Below are positions 21,345 through 33,976 of a stretch of 64,000 nt of DNA, piece by piece. The position numbers and the translations under genes are program-made. Each line of letters starts with the position of its first letter. Within the stretch, counting starts at the first letter, position 1. The DNA lies in the NCBI GenBank assembly GCA_944472155.2, contig OX235279.1:56765564-56829563 (forward strand). The letters are read 5' to 3'. Below the pieces are notes generated by a model, which made no database searches, was not told where the DNA came from, and worked only from the letters and a program-made list of their open reading frames with translations. The stretch is from Trichobilharzia szidati. Lineage: Eukaryota; Platyhelminthes; Trematoda; Strigeidida; Schistosomatidae.

Positions 21345-22289
21345 CAATCGTGATGATCTGCGTTATTTCGCCTTTTCACGAGTATATCGTTGAATATACG
21401 AGCATATTGCAGCATTGCACTGCAAGTCGTACGTACACCTGCTCTTCTCACTCTCCTCGTCATTACCAACCACATAATCGTGATTATCTGCGTTATTTCG
21501 CCTTTTCACGAGTATATCGTTGAATATACGAGCATATTGCAGCATTGCACTGCAAGTCGTACGTACACCTGCTCTTCTCACTCTCCTCGTCATTATCAAC
21601 CAAACAATCGTGATTATCTGCGTTATTTCGCCTTTTCCCGAGTATATCGTTGAATATATACGAGCATATTGCAGCATTGCACTGCAAGTCGTACGTACAC
21701 CTGCTCTTCTCACTCTCCTCGTCATTATCAACCACATAATGGTGATTATCTGCGTTATTTCGCCTTTTCACGAGTATATCGTTGAATATATACGAGCATA
21801 TTGCAGCATTGCACTGCAAGTCGTACGTACACCTGCTCTTCTCACTCTCCTCGTCATTATCAACCACATAATGGTGATTATCTGCGTTATTTCGCCTTTT
21901 CACGAGTATATCGTTGAATATACGAGCATATTGCAGCATTGCACTGCAAGTCGTACGTACACCTGCTCTTCTCACTCTCCTCGTCATTATCAACCACATA
22001 ATCGTGATTATCTGCGTTATTTCGCCTTTTCACGAGTATATCGTTGAATATACGAGCATATTGCAGCATTGCACTGCAAGTCGTACGTACACCTGCTCTT
22101 CTCACTCTCCTCGTCATTATCAACCACATAATGGTGATTATCTGCGTTATTTCGCCTTTTCACGAGTATATCGTTGAATATACGAGCATATTGCAGCATT
22201 GCACTGCAAGTCGTACGTACACCTGCTCTTCTCACTCTCCTCGTCATTATCAACCACATAATGGTGATTATCTGCGTTATTTCGCTTTT
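21345..22289. repeat. Minisatellite, 130/132-bp units, about 7.2 copies
   Basis: gcgttatttcgcc recurs at 21360, 21490, 21620, 21752, 21884, 22014, 22144 and 22274. Spacings are 130, 130, 132, 132, 130, 130 and 130; the extra 2 bp is one more TA in the gaatata stretch. Each unit contains a hairpin (TTGCAG / CTGCAA) and gtacgtac. Long ORFs run through both strands, but the 130-bp period breaks frame, so they are not evidence of a protein. Confidence 0.95.
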
Positions 22290-22829
22290 TCTCCGGACCC
22301 GTTTCTTTGACCTCTGTGTTGTCACTTTTATTTCATTTCGTATATATATCTGATCCCCTGGCATTCCTGTTTATATCATAATTTAACGCGGATTTCCTTG
22401 ATTCAAACGCTGACTCTTGCTTTTTCCTGAATTGAGTTTACCTGGGGGAACAATTTTTTCTATTACTTCTATGTCTTGCAATGTTTCTTTAACTGATGTT
22501 TATCCGCCTGCAAACTTTTTATAATTCTAATCTCTACAATCTAGCATATGACAATTTAATAGTTGTTTGGATTGGCTAATATAATGAATGATCTGACAAA
22601 GCGGACTAATAATGTGCTTATTTTTTAAAGGAACTTAATAAATTTATTTAGTATTATGTTGGTAGCAGTTCGGAAATAATTCTCTCTGAATTTAATCTGC
22701 TTACGTTATTTCTATAATATTAGTTCCACCTCTGGTCCATATTTTTTGTTATGTTGGCCTTAGTGTGATAGACACATTGAATAGATCTATAGTTCATGAG
22801 GATTTCTAAGTAGTGTCAGCTAGAGATCA
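22290..22829. other. Unassigned DNA after minisatellite
   Basis: No coding or RNA feature seen. Confidence 0.4.
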
Positions 22830-23900
22830 GTCCTGTGATTATCATTTCAGCTGGCATTCATTCACTGCATTATGAGTAGACCATAAGGCATCAACAACAC
22901 ATTTCCATTCCATTCCAACCGCTGCTGTCACTTTCAACCAGTTCCATAACTGGTTATAGTTTCTTGTTTCCTCCCCATATGATCTCCTGCGTGTTAATCT
23001 CTGACTCATACCAAGCTTGTCCTTCCTCATTCAGGCTGCACTCGAGAGACAACCCTGCGTGTGACATACCTCTACGCTGTGCTGAAAGTGTATCCGATCC
23101 ATCTACACCTACTTCTGCATATTTGTAGGGTAATAGGTCCTTGACTAGTTCGCTCCCCAAAAGAGTTGTTTGTTGCTTATCCTCTCTCCGTGGGCGTCCT
23201 ATCTTCACTATTGTGTCAGTGAAGACAGACGTTGATGAATGTCTACAGCACACTGACTGTTGGAAAAGCTACTGATGACGTGAACACTAAGGTCTCCGGA
23301 CCACAAATTTTGAAATTCGGGTATTATTGCTTAGTTGGTCTGGTGTCTTAGATCACCTCACTGAGTTCAGGGTAATAAATGCTTGTCCTGCTTTCCCAAT
23401 GTTGTCATGAGACACAAAGCATTACTTGAGGGTTGGTGTTCACTGGTAGTTCTCTGTTAGAAGGTAGTATTTCTGTAAGACCATTTCAAGGGTCTTTTGA
23501 ATGATCGTTTCAGAGATTCCTCTGTTTTACGTCATCAGTGATTGAGCTTCTTTGACCATCCTTCGCCGGTTTTGCCTGTATTGATCTCCTCCTAGATAGC
23601 GACTTGGTTATTTGATGTGACTTTCTGAAATCTGTCTTCATTTTAGACTTATCTGCCTTAGTTGTAAATGTGTCATGAAAGTCCTTTGTCTTTCTTAACA
23701 CTTTCCTTAATTGCTTTGTCTAGCTCTTTGTAGGTTATACTCAGGTTTTGCTTTCTTTATTCATCTACGAATTGATTATTCTTCCATTTCACCGTCTTTA
23801 CGGCTACTAGCAGCTTCCAGATATCTGAAGTCATCCATTTCTTGGCTTACCACTTATTTCTATTGACTGTCAGGAGGGTGTAACCTAAAGAAGAATGACC
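22830..23900 (-). pseudogene. RTE-clade retrotransposon remnants (linker and 3' end)
   Basis: Minus strand: AKKWMTSDIWKLL near 23810 and EEINTGKTGEGWSKKLN near 23560, the linker between endonuclease and reverse transcriptase; then KIGRPRREDKQ (about 23200) and WKCVVDALWSTHNAV (about 22880), the C-terminal end. The reverse transcriptase itself is missing between them. The short ORFs here are fragments of it. Confidence 0.7.
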
Positions 23901-24055
23901 AAAGAGTGTGAACGCACAAAGGACCTTGAACGCGCACCATTAATTGGATTACAGAACCTGATGTTATTACAGCGCCAGTATGCATGTTGTGACAATTTCA
24001 TTTTGATTTCGTTTTTAAGCACTGTTTGGGTAATCAGATTATAGCATGCTAGAGC

Positions 24056-24100
24056 TGTGGTTAGGGTTAAGAGTTAAGGTGAGTATTAGGGTTAGAGTGT
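24056..24100 (+). repeat. Short telomere-like G-rich tract
   Basis: ggttagggttaagagttaag is followed by gtattagggttagagtg. Schistosome telomeres use TTAGGG, but only three exact units lie here, so this is an interstitial remnant or chance. Confidence 0.35.
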
Positions 24101-24329
24101 TTTATTATTTTTTTATTTTTCTTATAAATATATAGATGAGAGGAGAGAGTTTCGTTGCTCATATAGATGAAACTGTTTTGATAGCTATGAAACTTGAAAA
24201 CTAATGTACTTTAATGTAACTGGGAAATATTTTCCTGTTACATCTGGGTGAAATATCATCTTTAATGTGTTGCAGTATTATTAGGTCACTTTTTCCCATA
24301 AATAAACGTCTTTTTGATGTAGGATACAC

Positions 24330-24545
24330 GGCAGGTTCTGTAATACATTCAAGATCACTCAAGCATCCGGACTCTGCGGTCGCTATTCTTTAAATGTGTA
24401 CCTTCGTCCTTTAGTTTCTGAGTGTTTAACTTCAGTGGTGGTCAACTTCCGGTTTCTTTGAACCATTTAGACTTTTCATTGAAGATTCACTGCACTAGAT
24501 ATTGGTATGAACTTACCTCTGCCACATTGAGAGGCAGGGAGTGAA
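24330..24545 (-). pseudogene. RTE-clade endonuclease end
   Basis: The minus strand reads SSYQYLVQ, then PPLKLNTQKLKDEGTHLKNS, close to KPKFKFNIQKLKDKTTR at 17.37 kb. It lies upstream, in the minus sense, of the 22.8-23.9 kb remnants, so both may be one broken element. Confidence 0.65.
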
Positions 24546-25904
24546 TAACTAGTCATTTCGTGAATAAACTTGAAATCAGCCGAATTCGTGCAGATCGACA
24601 CATGTTAACTAAAGACTATATTTTTTCTTCTCATAAAATCAGGTTTAAGATGGTCTCTATTCATCTATATTGTCATACGATCAGGAAATTCTCTACGTCG
24701 TAGCTGGTTATTTGCCTATTGCGACGAGGTATTTTATTAATATCTTTCTTTTTTTAATGTTGTGGTCACCTCTCACCTCACTGTTATCTCCCTAAATGCC
24801 ATCATGAAAAATTTCGAGAAGTGTTCAATGATTAATTTGTGCAGCGCCATCTCCCACGGTTAATCGTATAAGCATTTTTACAACTAATTTGTCTTGATAG
24901 CACGTCTTTATGGATGAATTATTTAGCAAAAAATGATAGTTTTGTTTCCAAATTATAGTATTTCTATGTATTTAAACAATTATGTTCATAGGGAACATCT
25001 GAGATCAGGGGCTGCTATTTGATAGGCCAAATTCATTTCAACGTCCGTCACGTAGTCTTATATGTTTGTTTCTTTCTGTAAATGAGACAGAAACTATATG
25101 TCACAACATATTAAAGGCCATTTCTACTATCTGACTCTTTTACCCCGAGAAAGTACTCAATGTTCTACCTTATTGTTAGGAAACGGGTGATTATATGATG
25201 TACCCCATAATAAGTAGCTTCATTTTTATCCGATGGGTATTGGAGTAATTCAGTGAATGGATCAAAGTATACCAGCATAATCTGATGAAAATTCAATAGT
25301 TTATTTTTAAGTTTAATCCATTACATTACGCAGATATGAGTATCAAGCAACATCTTCTGAAAAAAGTGCAGCAAATGTAACGCAGTTGAAAAATGTGATA
25401 CCACCAATAATATGCACTCCAGAAATAAAATTCTAATTCACATTTTCATTTAAAAAGCACACAGAAACATAACTTGTCATTAAACCACACTAGCAACAGA
25501 CCACAACACTACAATTAGCGAGGATATGCAATGAAGCCACTCTTAAAATACCCGGTCTTATTTTTACTCTATTCCCTTAAATACTGCCTCTAAAACCAAC
25601 CAAGGGTAAATTATGTTGTCATACTACTTAAGCTGGACGAGTTACCTGAAAAGTTTTCTCTGTCCTTCTAAAAATTACACCCATCACTAATGTTGAGTCA
25701 AATGAGCTTCTGGAATTCTCCACATATGAAATAATCATCTATCCTTACGTAGCTGACGATTATTACATTTAACATAATATTTACCATAGCTGGAAGTCGA
25801 ATTCATTGTTTTAAAATCCAAAAAATACCTATTTTTTAAATTTTTATTGCTTTACTTTCCCAGTCGAAAATAGGGCTTCATTGTAGAGGCTGAAAGTTAC
25901 GGTA
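24546..25904. other. Unassigned AT-rich DNA
   Basis: Nothing recognised. Confidence 0.45.
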
Positions 25905-26072
25905 GCAGTGTTGTTTATTTTTACGGGATGGGGTTGCCAGCCATATGCCTAACCTTCTCTCTTTAGCAGTCTTATTATTGATTTATCAAGGTAAAAGAGT
26001 GCTTCGGCCGAGGATTGAACTCCAAACCACGTGAGGCGTGGTTGACGAGCATTCTACTGTGCCACCTATGCA
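25905..26072 (-). mobile_element. tRNA-derived SINE (Gly-like head family)
   Basis: The minus strand begins gcataggtggcacagtagaa (box A), then gttcaatcc (box B) and a body containing gctggcaaccccat. The head and the ggcTAGCAACCCC-type body match the plus-strand copy at 41873-42030. No hammerhead core in it. Confidence 0.7.
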
Positions 26073-26639
26073 CAAAAATACATTTGTTAACCTGTTTTTT
26101 GTGAAGTCGTTATGATTTTCACTGTGTGTAAATAATCGGCAATAAACATTGCCATTTAATCTTTGCACTATGAACTCCTCAAGATGACATGGGTTGTGAT
26201 AACTAGGACTTAATTTGATATCTATAGAGCAAGTGAATGTGTGAGTTCTCTCAATAAGACAGTCTTCTCGTTCTCATAAAAGGCTTTTGTTAAAACCATC
26301 AGTCAGAGAATTAAAAGTGTGTGTTAATGTACTTTCTATTTAGAAGTGCCAAAGCTGTACACTGAACTATTAAACAGGACTAAAAGCAATATAAATCATT
26401 TCAATACTAATAATAATTTATTATAATAAAAGTATTTATGCTAATGGCTTTATAAAAGTATTATTGAACCAGAATTTACAAAATCTCAGCTAATATATAA
26501 CAAGTTAATCGTCGTTCTTCAGCATGCGGTCACATTTGCGTTGTCAAGTTGGCCAATTGGTAAAGATAACAAAACCAGGTATAGACTTGGATTTGATAAG
26601 CGTAAAAAACTATAAAAACAGCACCTGTTTACATACCGA
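26073..26639. other. Unassigned DNA
   Basis: Nothing recognised. Confidence 0.4.
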
Positions 26640-26905
26640 AATTGCTTATCACATTCGTGTTGATTTTGTCATTTCAATGAGAAGCGAGATGTTGTAACCA
26701 GGTCAAATTCTGTTTTAGTCCAACATTCCTATTCAGACAATTTGGATTCCACTTGATATGAAGTGCTTCTAATATTAAACGTTCTTTGTGATTTCTGAAG
26801 TTTTTCTGGATTACTTCACTATTGTCAAAATCAATTTTGTGGCCTGATTCTATAGCGTGTAGACATATGGCTGGTGATTTTCTAACCTTTTCTAGTTCAA
26901 CCGGA
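26640..26905 (-). pseudogene. Penelope-like endonuclease C-terminus (family E)
   Basis: Minus strand: SPAICLHAIESGHKIDFDNS, then ERLILEALHIKWNPNCLNRN, the end of a GIY-YIG domain with conserved His, Glu and NRN. The frame is open for about 75 codons. The upstream half with YIG is absent. It is related to the 42.5-kb copy (SSAIALHAITNNH). Confidence 0.75.
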
Positions 26906-27120
26906 TATATAATGAGTTAATATCATACTTACCATAATGTCTTCTTTATCAATTTCTCGATGTGCTATTTGCGAATTGGAACCATATGAATCTTTTTAAG
27001 ACACGTTAAGCGTCATTCTGCAGTAGTTGCAGTATTGAAAATAAGTATTTGGAGTCGTTGGTAAAATGTACTACTGATCGTAATGAGACTGTGGGTTTAT
27101 GTATATTTGGTTGGCCGTAG

Positions 27121-27243
27121 AATCCATTATGGATACCATTTTGTTTTGATAAATCACACAGTGTTGTAAAGTCATCAGTTAATATTTATCAAGATAAAAT
27201 CTTATCCATAATGGAGTTATACTCTACGACAGTGCCCAAGTTT
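27121..27243. repeat. Foldback copy of the Penelope family D small segment
   Basis: tccattatggata at the left and tatccataatgga at the right face each other; in between is gtcatcagttaatattt. The right half in minus sense matches 38494-38600 and 57241-57291. Confidence 0.65.
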
Positions 27244-28989
27244 CTTCAAGAATCTTTTTCTAAAGCTGTTTAGCAAATGTCTTGATGAGATGTCATATTT
27301 AACTGAGAAAATTGACCTCTTATGGGACAAAAATCTGAATTTTAAGATAGGGGAACAATCGAAAGTACATCTTCTGGAGATTTGATCCTTTAGATTTGAT
27401 GATTGAGGGTTATTTTATTTATGCGTATACTCTGAATGTTGACAATGAATTTATAAATTGTGTGTGTGCGTACGTGTGTAGATTTTTATATGCAAATCTA
27501 TATCCATTGATTCAGCGAACAATGGATATAAAGGAGATAAAGAAGTCCTTTTATGGAATCAATGACACCAGTGATATACAAATGTTATACTAGTTTATTT
27601 TGTTTTCTAGGTAATGAATAAGCTTTATTTTTAAATAAAACATATATGCTAGTGATGGTATTCTGGATTTATTACGTCCTATATGGCATCAGTTACACGT
27701 CTGTCAGAAATTCAGCTGCGAGTATTTTATTTACCATGACTACACCCGTACCAATAATAAACATCAACAATCTTTCCAACGACGGTTCGCTCGCTCTTCT
27801 GAAGTTGAATCTCTCTCATTGTTTAAGTGAGTGATAGAAAGTTTAAATGCTTAGTGTTGATATTTGCAGATTGAAACACGAAGTTTAAATAACTTTGACA
27901 ATCTTAGTCTAACATTCAGTTATCCCTTATGGCTGCATTTGCACCACTGTAAAATAATTTTAAAAAAACTTGATGTCAAGTTAACTTTTAATGCTTCTAA
28001 CATTTACTTCAAACAGCCAGACATCATTGCTGGCGCATAAACGTGGATTGGACCACTGGGCTGCATCTCATTTTCTAAAACCTTTCCTCTGATGTAGCTT
28101 AGAACACGTGAAATATCTACTATGCGATTGGTGTCAGTTTAGTTACACTTACTGATTTCAAAATTTTTTTCAAAACATAAAGAATGCAGTTTCATGATAG
28201 AAATTGTTCTGCTATAACAATGTTTCTTTTCTCACCGATAAGTACTTTCAGTGATCAATGTCGAGATCTATAATTGTTTTCTTCTATATCAATGAGAAAA
28301 TAGACAAGTTTACACTCATTAGCTAATTGTAGGCTTCGCAACTAATAACGTTGAACACTATCTGAAGCTTATAGTATGCACTAAGCTGCTAAGACAACGT
28401 CCAACTTATAATTCCCTTAGTTTGAAAACAACTCTGCATTTTGTACTTTGTATTACGCTTTAACCATGGAAGTATAAACTCAACACTAGATTTTAGGGTC
28501 AAATAATAACAAAGTGTTAACCACTTGTTGTTGGGATTAGTTCAATGATTTTAAACCAAAAAAGTGTACTTTTACATAATGAGTGATTTGTACAATAAAT
28601 TAATTCAGGTAAATGTTCCGTTTGAAAGCAATGCAAACTTACGGCTCCTAAAACATTTTAATAACACTAAGGCTGAGAATATAAATAAAATATAAGGGAA
28701 ACGCAAGTTATAAGGAATGCAGACAATTCAATCAAGCGATTTTTCCTTTGGTTACTATCCAGTTAGTTTCTGACCTACACATTATCACAGTTTTGCTAGC
28801 ACATTATTGACGATGGCAGAAAATTACCCCGAATATAAAAAAGATTACTTTATAATATGAAAAGAAATCAGGAATGTATATTTGGGTGTAAAAAGTGTCC
28901 CTGAATGCGAAATATGAATTTCAGGCGTCATTTTATAAGTAATAAAAGATGGTGTATGAAAGGATATGGTAACAATGACAATAACGAAA
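27244..28989. other. Unassigned AT-rich DNA
   Basis: Small ORFs only (27396-27593 and 27646-27834, plus), no motif. Confidence 0.45.
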
Positions 28990-29185
28990 TATTCAAGTAT
29001 TGGTTTGTAAAGATTTGACTGATTGGTTACAGGATTTCATCATGAGCCGACATTGGTTAGAGAACCACTGGAAAACCATGGAACCATGGGAAGAGTCCCA
29101 AACTAGGAGGGAACAGCTGTCCAGTACTCCCAGGTTTCCCAATGCTTCTCTGACCAATGTCAGATCATTATGAAATCTTGTAACT
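28990..29185. mobile_element. Foldback SmA-B SINE insertion with target duplication
   Basis: AATAACGAAA occurs at 28980-28989 and 29186-29195. The left half (28990-29075) is the SINE 3' tail in minus orientation; the right half (about 29090-29185) is hammerhead stem II, stem III (ACAGCTGT), GTC cleavage site, CAGTAC and the same tail in plus orientation. The tRNA head and most of the core are missing. Confidence 0.75.
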
Positions 29186-29959
29186 AATAACGAAACAATT
29201 TACAATTAGTATCGAATAGTTCTTTCAATCAGGATCGCACTCTATCAATCCATCTATCGCCACTATACAACCAACTGTTATTATAACCAGACAATATAAT
29301 TGATTTCGTGTTAAGATTATAGTTTACGTTATAAATTAAGTTCCTATCTCTTAAACCAGGCTGCAAAGTTAGGAAATTTGATGGCCCACGATTAATTATT
29401 CAGCTAACTTACAATACCGACGGCTTAGTAGATTTCTGCTGCTTAAATTTTGTAGCGCAGATTAGTATTTTTATATCGATTCGCTTTGATAAGTACTAAT
29501 ACTGGAGCCACGCTAAAAATGATTGCAGTTTGAAGCATTAAGTTTATCTCTGAGAGAATTAGTTGACTTAAATGGAGGCCTGCTTGAAAATTGGGCTACC
29601 GAAATCTTCTATCAATACACTGCATATATTTTCTCTCATTCTGTTTGCTTAAATCTAGTAAACTGTGACCTCTAATGGTGTTTTTTACTCTAGTAAGTAT
29701 TTAAAATATTTCTAACCTGCTAATTCGCAAGTTTCTGCTAAACATAAAAAGAAGCATTATGCTCGATGGTAGCTTATCCCAATAAATGAGATGACCATTA
29801 CTGAGTGGTGTCCTTGGTTCACAAAATGTACTCCTGAACCTTTTATGATTAGCATTCGACAAAATATCTTGTTCTTCTCGAAGGAGATAAGAAGAGATAT
29901 CATAGTGGATAGGTTTGTGCTTCAGGTCAGACAACACTGTGTCATACAATCTACTGTCA
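29186..29959. other. Unassigned DNA
   Basis: Short overlapping ORFs on both strands (29701-29949 and 29791-29988) without motifs. The second runs into the SINE. Confidence 0.4.
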
Positions 29960-30189
29960 TTTTCTATAGTCTGGTTTGTAAGGGTTAGTTATGTTTTAAC
30001 GAGTTGATCACGGATTGATATCAGTGACTGAATGGCATACGAGCTCGTCTTCCAGCCGGAAGGTCTTGATTTCGAATCCCAGTAAGTGTGTACTGCCGAT
30101 GATTCCCGAACTAGGCTGAAACAGCTGTCCAGTACTCCTTGGTTTTCAATGGTTCTCTAACTGATATCAATCCATGATCAACTCGTAAA
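29960..30189 (+). mobile_element. SmA-type SINE with inverted tail-head junction, target duplication
   Basis: AATCTACTGTCA flanks it (29948-29959 and 30190-30201). From 29960 to about 30025 the sequence is minus-oriented and covers the SINE 3' tail joined directly to its 5' end (ggtttgtaagggttag through cgagttgatcacgg). It then switches to plus orientation: box A GACTGAATGGC, box B TTTCGAATCCC, hammerhead 30090-30135, tail ending aactcgtaaaa. Confidence 0.8.
30090..30135 (+). ncRNA. Hammerhead motif of SINE 29960-30189
   Basis: Stem I GTACTG / CAGTAC perfect; core CCGATGA (U4 to C); stem II poor (TTCC / GGCT); GAA; stem III ACAG / CTGT; GTC then cleavage. Confidence 0.55.
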
Positions 30190-30201
30190 AATCTACTGTC
30201 A

Positions 30202-33200
30202 GTTGATCTTTTTATTTGAACATGCTGGATGGAGAGGAAATACCATGTTCTAAACTCCGCTGAAAATTCTGTACGTTAGATACACTTTATTCAGAATAAA
30301 GCCATTACTATAATTGGTATTATTATTACTAAAAAATGTTGTCTCCCTTAGCAGGCCTAAATTTTATCGTCATTGTTACACATCTCTGTTGTGTCAGTTG
30401 AGTTAGAAAGGAACTCATTTCTTCATATAGTCAAAGATGTACGAATGAAACTACATAATCATGAAATGTTTAAGATCCTTTCCAAAGAAATACTTAAACC
30501 ATAAGGTATTTTTTGGCTTTAGAAGCCATAACTACTTAGCAGTGAGTGAGATTTTGACTAAACAGCTTTTTCTTTGGTCAAAAGAAATGAAAATTACAAA
30601 CGTATCCAGTGATGACACTGGAATAATCCCACATACTTTTATTGATGAATTGCAAACAACATTGTATTTTGAAAGACAAAGAGAGAGCGTTCTCATGAAG
30701 AAACATCTTTTGAGGACAGTCATCCTTCATCTCTAGAACACATATATACATCCTACGTTTAACCTTGCGTGGACTATCCATATTCTTTACAAATAAGAAA
30801 ATGAAGCTCTGCATTAGGTGAAGTACACTAATATTCTCAGCATATTTTTTGCGGTTTCGTGTTGTTAAATGAACAGAAATCTGACCGAAGTGCCACTCTT
30901 TATTTACTTTGCTTTTTGATGCATATTTCAAGATGTAAACTATATGCTGCAATAATCTCCTGAAGTGAATGTTAATCCACGACTTGGCTATTAGGATAGT
31001 CTGACCGATATTAATACTTCATCAGGGATACCTTGAGTGACCATTTGAAGAACATATTGGAACCATTGTGAATTTAACACAACCCGTTTCGGAAGTCTGT
31101 TAACAACTGACTAATTTGACAAGCTAGTAATTTGTATCAACCATAAACATGTTTTAAATTCACCCAGTTCAGAAATGTCAGGCAACATGAAAACCAGTTG
31201 TGCAGTACGACTGCACTACAGTATTTACCCTTGACTTCTCAACCGAAAATGTGTGTTGCTTAGTTTAATCATTATGCTAAATAAAATATACTTTGCAATG
31301 TAGTTCGCCCATCTCACACAAAGTCACAGATTTGCTTTCTGTAGTCAAGGTGTTTTTCGGTCACCACATCTTTCTGTAGAAGGAATCTAACAATTACGTT
31401 TTTCGATTTCACAAGCAAGTAAACTGCTTTAAACTCAACCGAATTTTCATGACCATGGGAGACTTTTAACATCTCGTTATGATCATAATACACTTCTATT
31501 TACGAAAAATTGATTGGTACTCCTCATTCTTAAGTTGTGTTATATTCTCATTGATATATTTTCTTGAATCTCTGCCTTGTTTCAAAGAGTTAAGTGTCAC
31601 TCTTGCTTTATTTCAGTGGTACGCTTTAGAGTGCATAACGCGCCATATGGGACTTTCAGTATGCACAAAAGTGTCGAAGAAGTGAATTTAATCTGGTGGT
31701 TTCTACAATTTTGCACTGGCTGAAACATTAAAGTGAAACCAACTACTCATATATTCAGTTTACGTGTTACGATTAGAGAAATGATTGTAATGACGTATAA
31801 AAGGTATTACAAACATCCATTTATTTTGTTGTGTCCTTCATGCATTAGAGTTTGTTCAGAATGCTTATTTTTACCTTTATTTATTTACAATGAAGCATTA
31901 AAACGTATGAAATAATTTGTTTTCTTTGAATTTTATCTATATTTTGGTCTGGTAAACTCTTTTATCATGCAAAATTTTCCAAAATATTATTAATATCAAT
32001 TGTGTGCAGAATGGAGAAAATTACGGAGAAAACTACTACGTAGCTATTTGGTTACCTAGGTAACGGAGATACTATCTACTATCAGTAAAGGCTATCCAGA
32101 TAACGTAATATTTAGGCAAACTGCAAGCTTTTCTCTGATAGAAGGACTAATCTGAGGTATACACTAAGCTTCTCCATCATATCTACACTAAGCTTATACT
32201 TATTTGAATGTGCATATCACACAAGAAAAACAGATTTAGTGAAACTCAAAGTCAGAAGCTAACGAAGACCAGAAGCACAGTGCAGGTAGAATGAACGCAC
32301 AGCTCTATGTCAGCAGACTTAAATAAATAATTAATGCTCGTTTACATTTAATTTCTGTTGAAACTATGGGAATACATTCCTGGACGAGGTGTGAAACAAT
32401 CTGAACGATTTTCTTTGAGAGTTTTGCAGTTTAAATAGAACTACTACGTTTGAGATGTTCTAAATTTTGTCCGAATATCTGCATGTGGAACATCTAAATC
32501 GGTATTTCAACAGTGAGGATTCACAGTAATTTTTGGTATTGTTACGCACTTATTAAGCTGGAGATTATAGCATCATTGTGGAAATTACTATTATTGAGGC
32601 TTATAAACCTGGTTATTTTTAAAATTTCAACCGTTCTCTAAATCATGATTGCTGGTGGATGTATAACAAATAAATTGTATAAAGCTTAGACTTACAACTT
32701 CCTTTTAATAAACACTATCTCTCATTGCTTATTTCTTTGAAGAATTATTCCAGTGCTTGATTTCATTGCGTGTATCACCTACAAGATATTAGAGGAAATA
32801 AAATAAAAGGTCTCACTGAAAACTGTTTCTGACTTTAAATTTATACAATCGCTGTAGGATTTACCTTCAAGAAACTAAAACTCTGAATTCATATATGGAT
32901 AGAGAATTTTGAACAATTAACTCATCTTTTAAGTGGACATGGTTCAATGTCTTAACTTTAATTTATCGTAAGTATCTAAAACACAGCTCTAGTTTGCACC
33001 TGAGTAGAATTTGACTTCATAATTAAAATGATTAAACTGATAATGTACAACAATAATATGCTCAAATAAGTCCTCAAGAAGTTCTTGAAGATGTTTCTTA
33101 TGTACAGTAAAGTAAAACTATAAAAGGAAGATATGGAGTCTGTAACAATACGACTGTAGGTTTTTTTATTGGATGTTAGAATTAGAAACATTGTATACAA

Positions 33201-33976
33201 CGTTTGTTTAAAGCGATTCATGTCGAAATATACATAACTGCGGAGTACAATCAAAAATACAGTGTGCTCCTCACCGCTTCGTCTTCTCACTAGTCTATAC
33301 TGTCTACTTGCTTCACTACTTACCGTGTTGTAAACTTTGGATTTGGCAGGAACCTCTTATCCTCATCCGAAGACTATTCTACAACCGATGCACAGCTTCT
33401 ACCAGTAGACACGACTCCAACAGTGAACAGTATTGTAGGTCATATTAATAATTTGTAGCAGCAGACTTTAACTGTATAACCAAGTAACCATTAATTTATA
33501 TAACTCACTAAGTGTATTTTTTATAATATACTGTTACACTATCATTTCATTACCTTGGATTTTTTTAATTCCAATATTTGTTCTGTTACTGAGCTCTCGA
33601 GAAAGTCCCCTACAAAGATGAAGAAGGTAAATAAATTTTAGAGCTAAAGAAACATTCCATTTACTATGAATGTTTCGCAGTTCCGTTTGCACATCATACT
33701 GAGTAACTTAGATGTCCGTAATTTGTTTTGGAAACTGTATAAGTAGTACTTTGTGAAACTAGGATTAGCTCACATATGCAGTACTTCTCTGCAGAAGTAT
33801 TTGTGCAAAGTAACACAAAGATGGTAAAATCCATCAAATAAAAATAAGGATAATCAACGCATTAAAATTACTACTACCACTATTACTGTTAGTTACCCTG
33901 TTCAAATAAATAAATAAATTCAAAAAAATGAATAAATAAATTCATCGAAGAAGACATTGCGAAATAGTCGCGCTAT
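30202..33976. other. Unassigned AT-rich DNA
   Basis: No transposon coding or tRNA boxes recognised. ORFs at 30461-30736 (plus), 30578-30952 (minus) and 32976-33290 (minus) overlap in antisense or are low-complexity, and none shows a family motif. (AAAT)n-like runs lie near 33905-33945. Confidence 0.45.

Noticed and set aside
21363..22364. Several long ORFs (up to 175 codons) on both strands
   Set aside because: They are readings through the 130/132-bp minisatellite; 130 bp is not a multiple of three and both strands are open, so they do not indicate a gene.
22842..23253. Overlapping minus-strand ORFs as a new gene
   Set aside because: They contain the C-terminal pattern of RTE elements and lie beside other RTE pieces.
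26900..26960. gtaagt in minus sense upstream of the Penelope endonuclease tail, as a short intron
   Set aside because: Joining at the nearest AG leaves the two frames out of phase.
30461..30952. 91- and 124-codon ORFs on opposite strands
   Set aside because: They overlap in antisense, have no motif or splice context, and such lengths occur by chance in AT-rich DNA.
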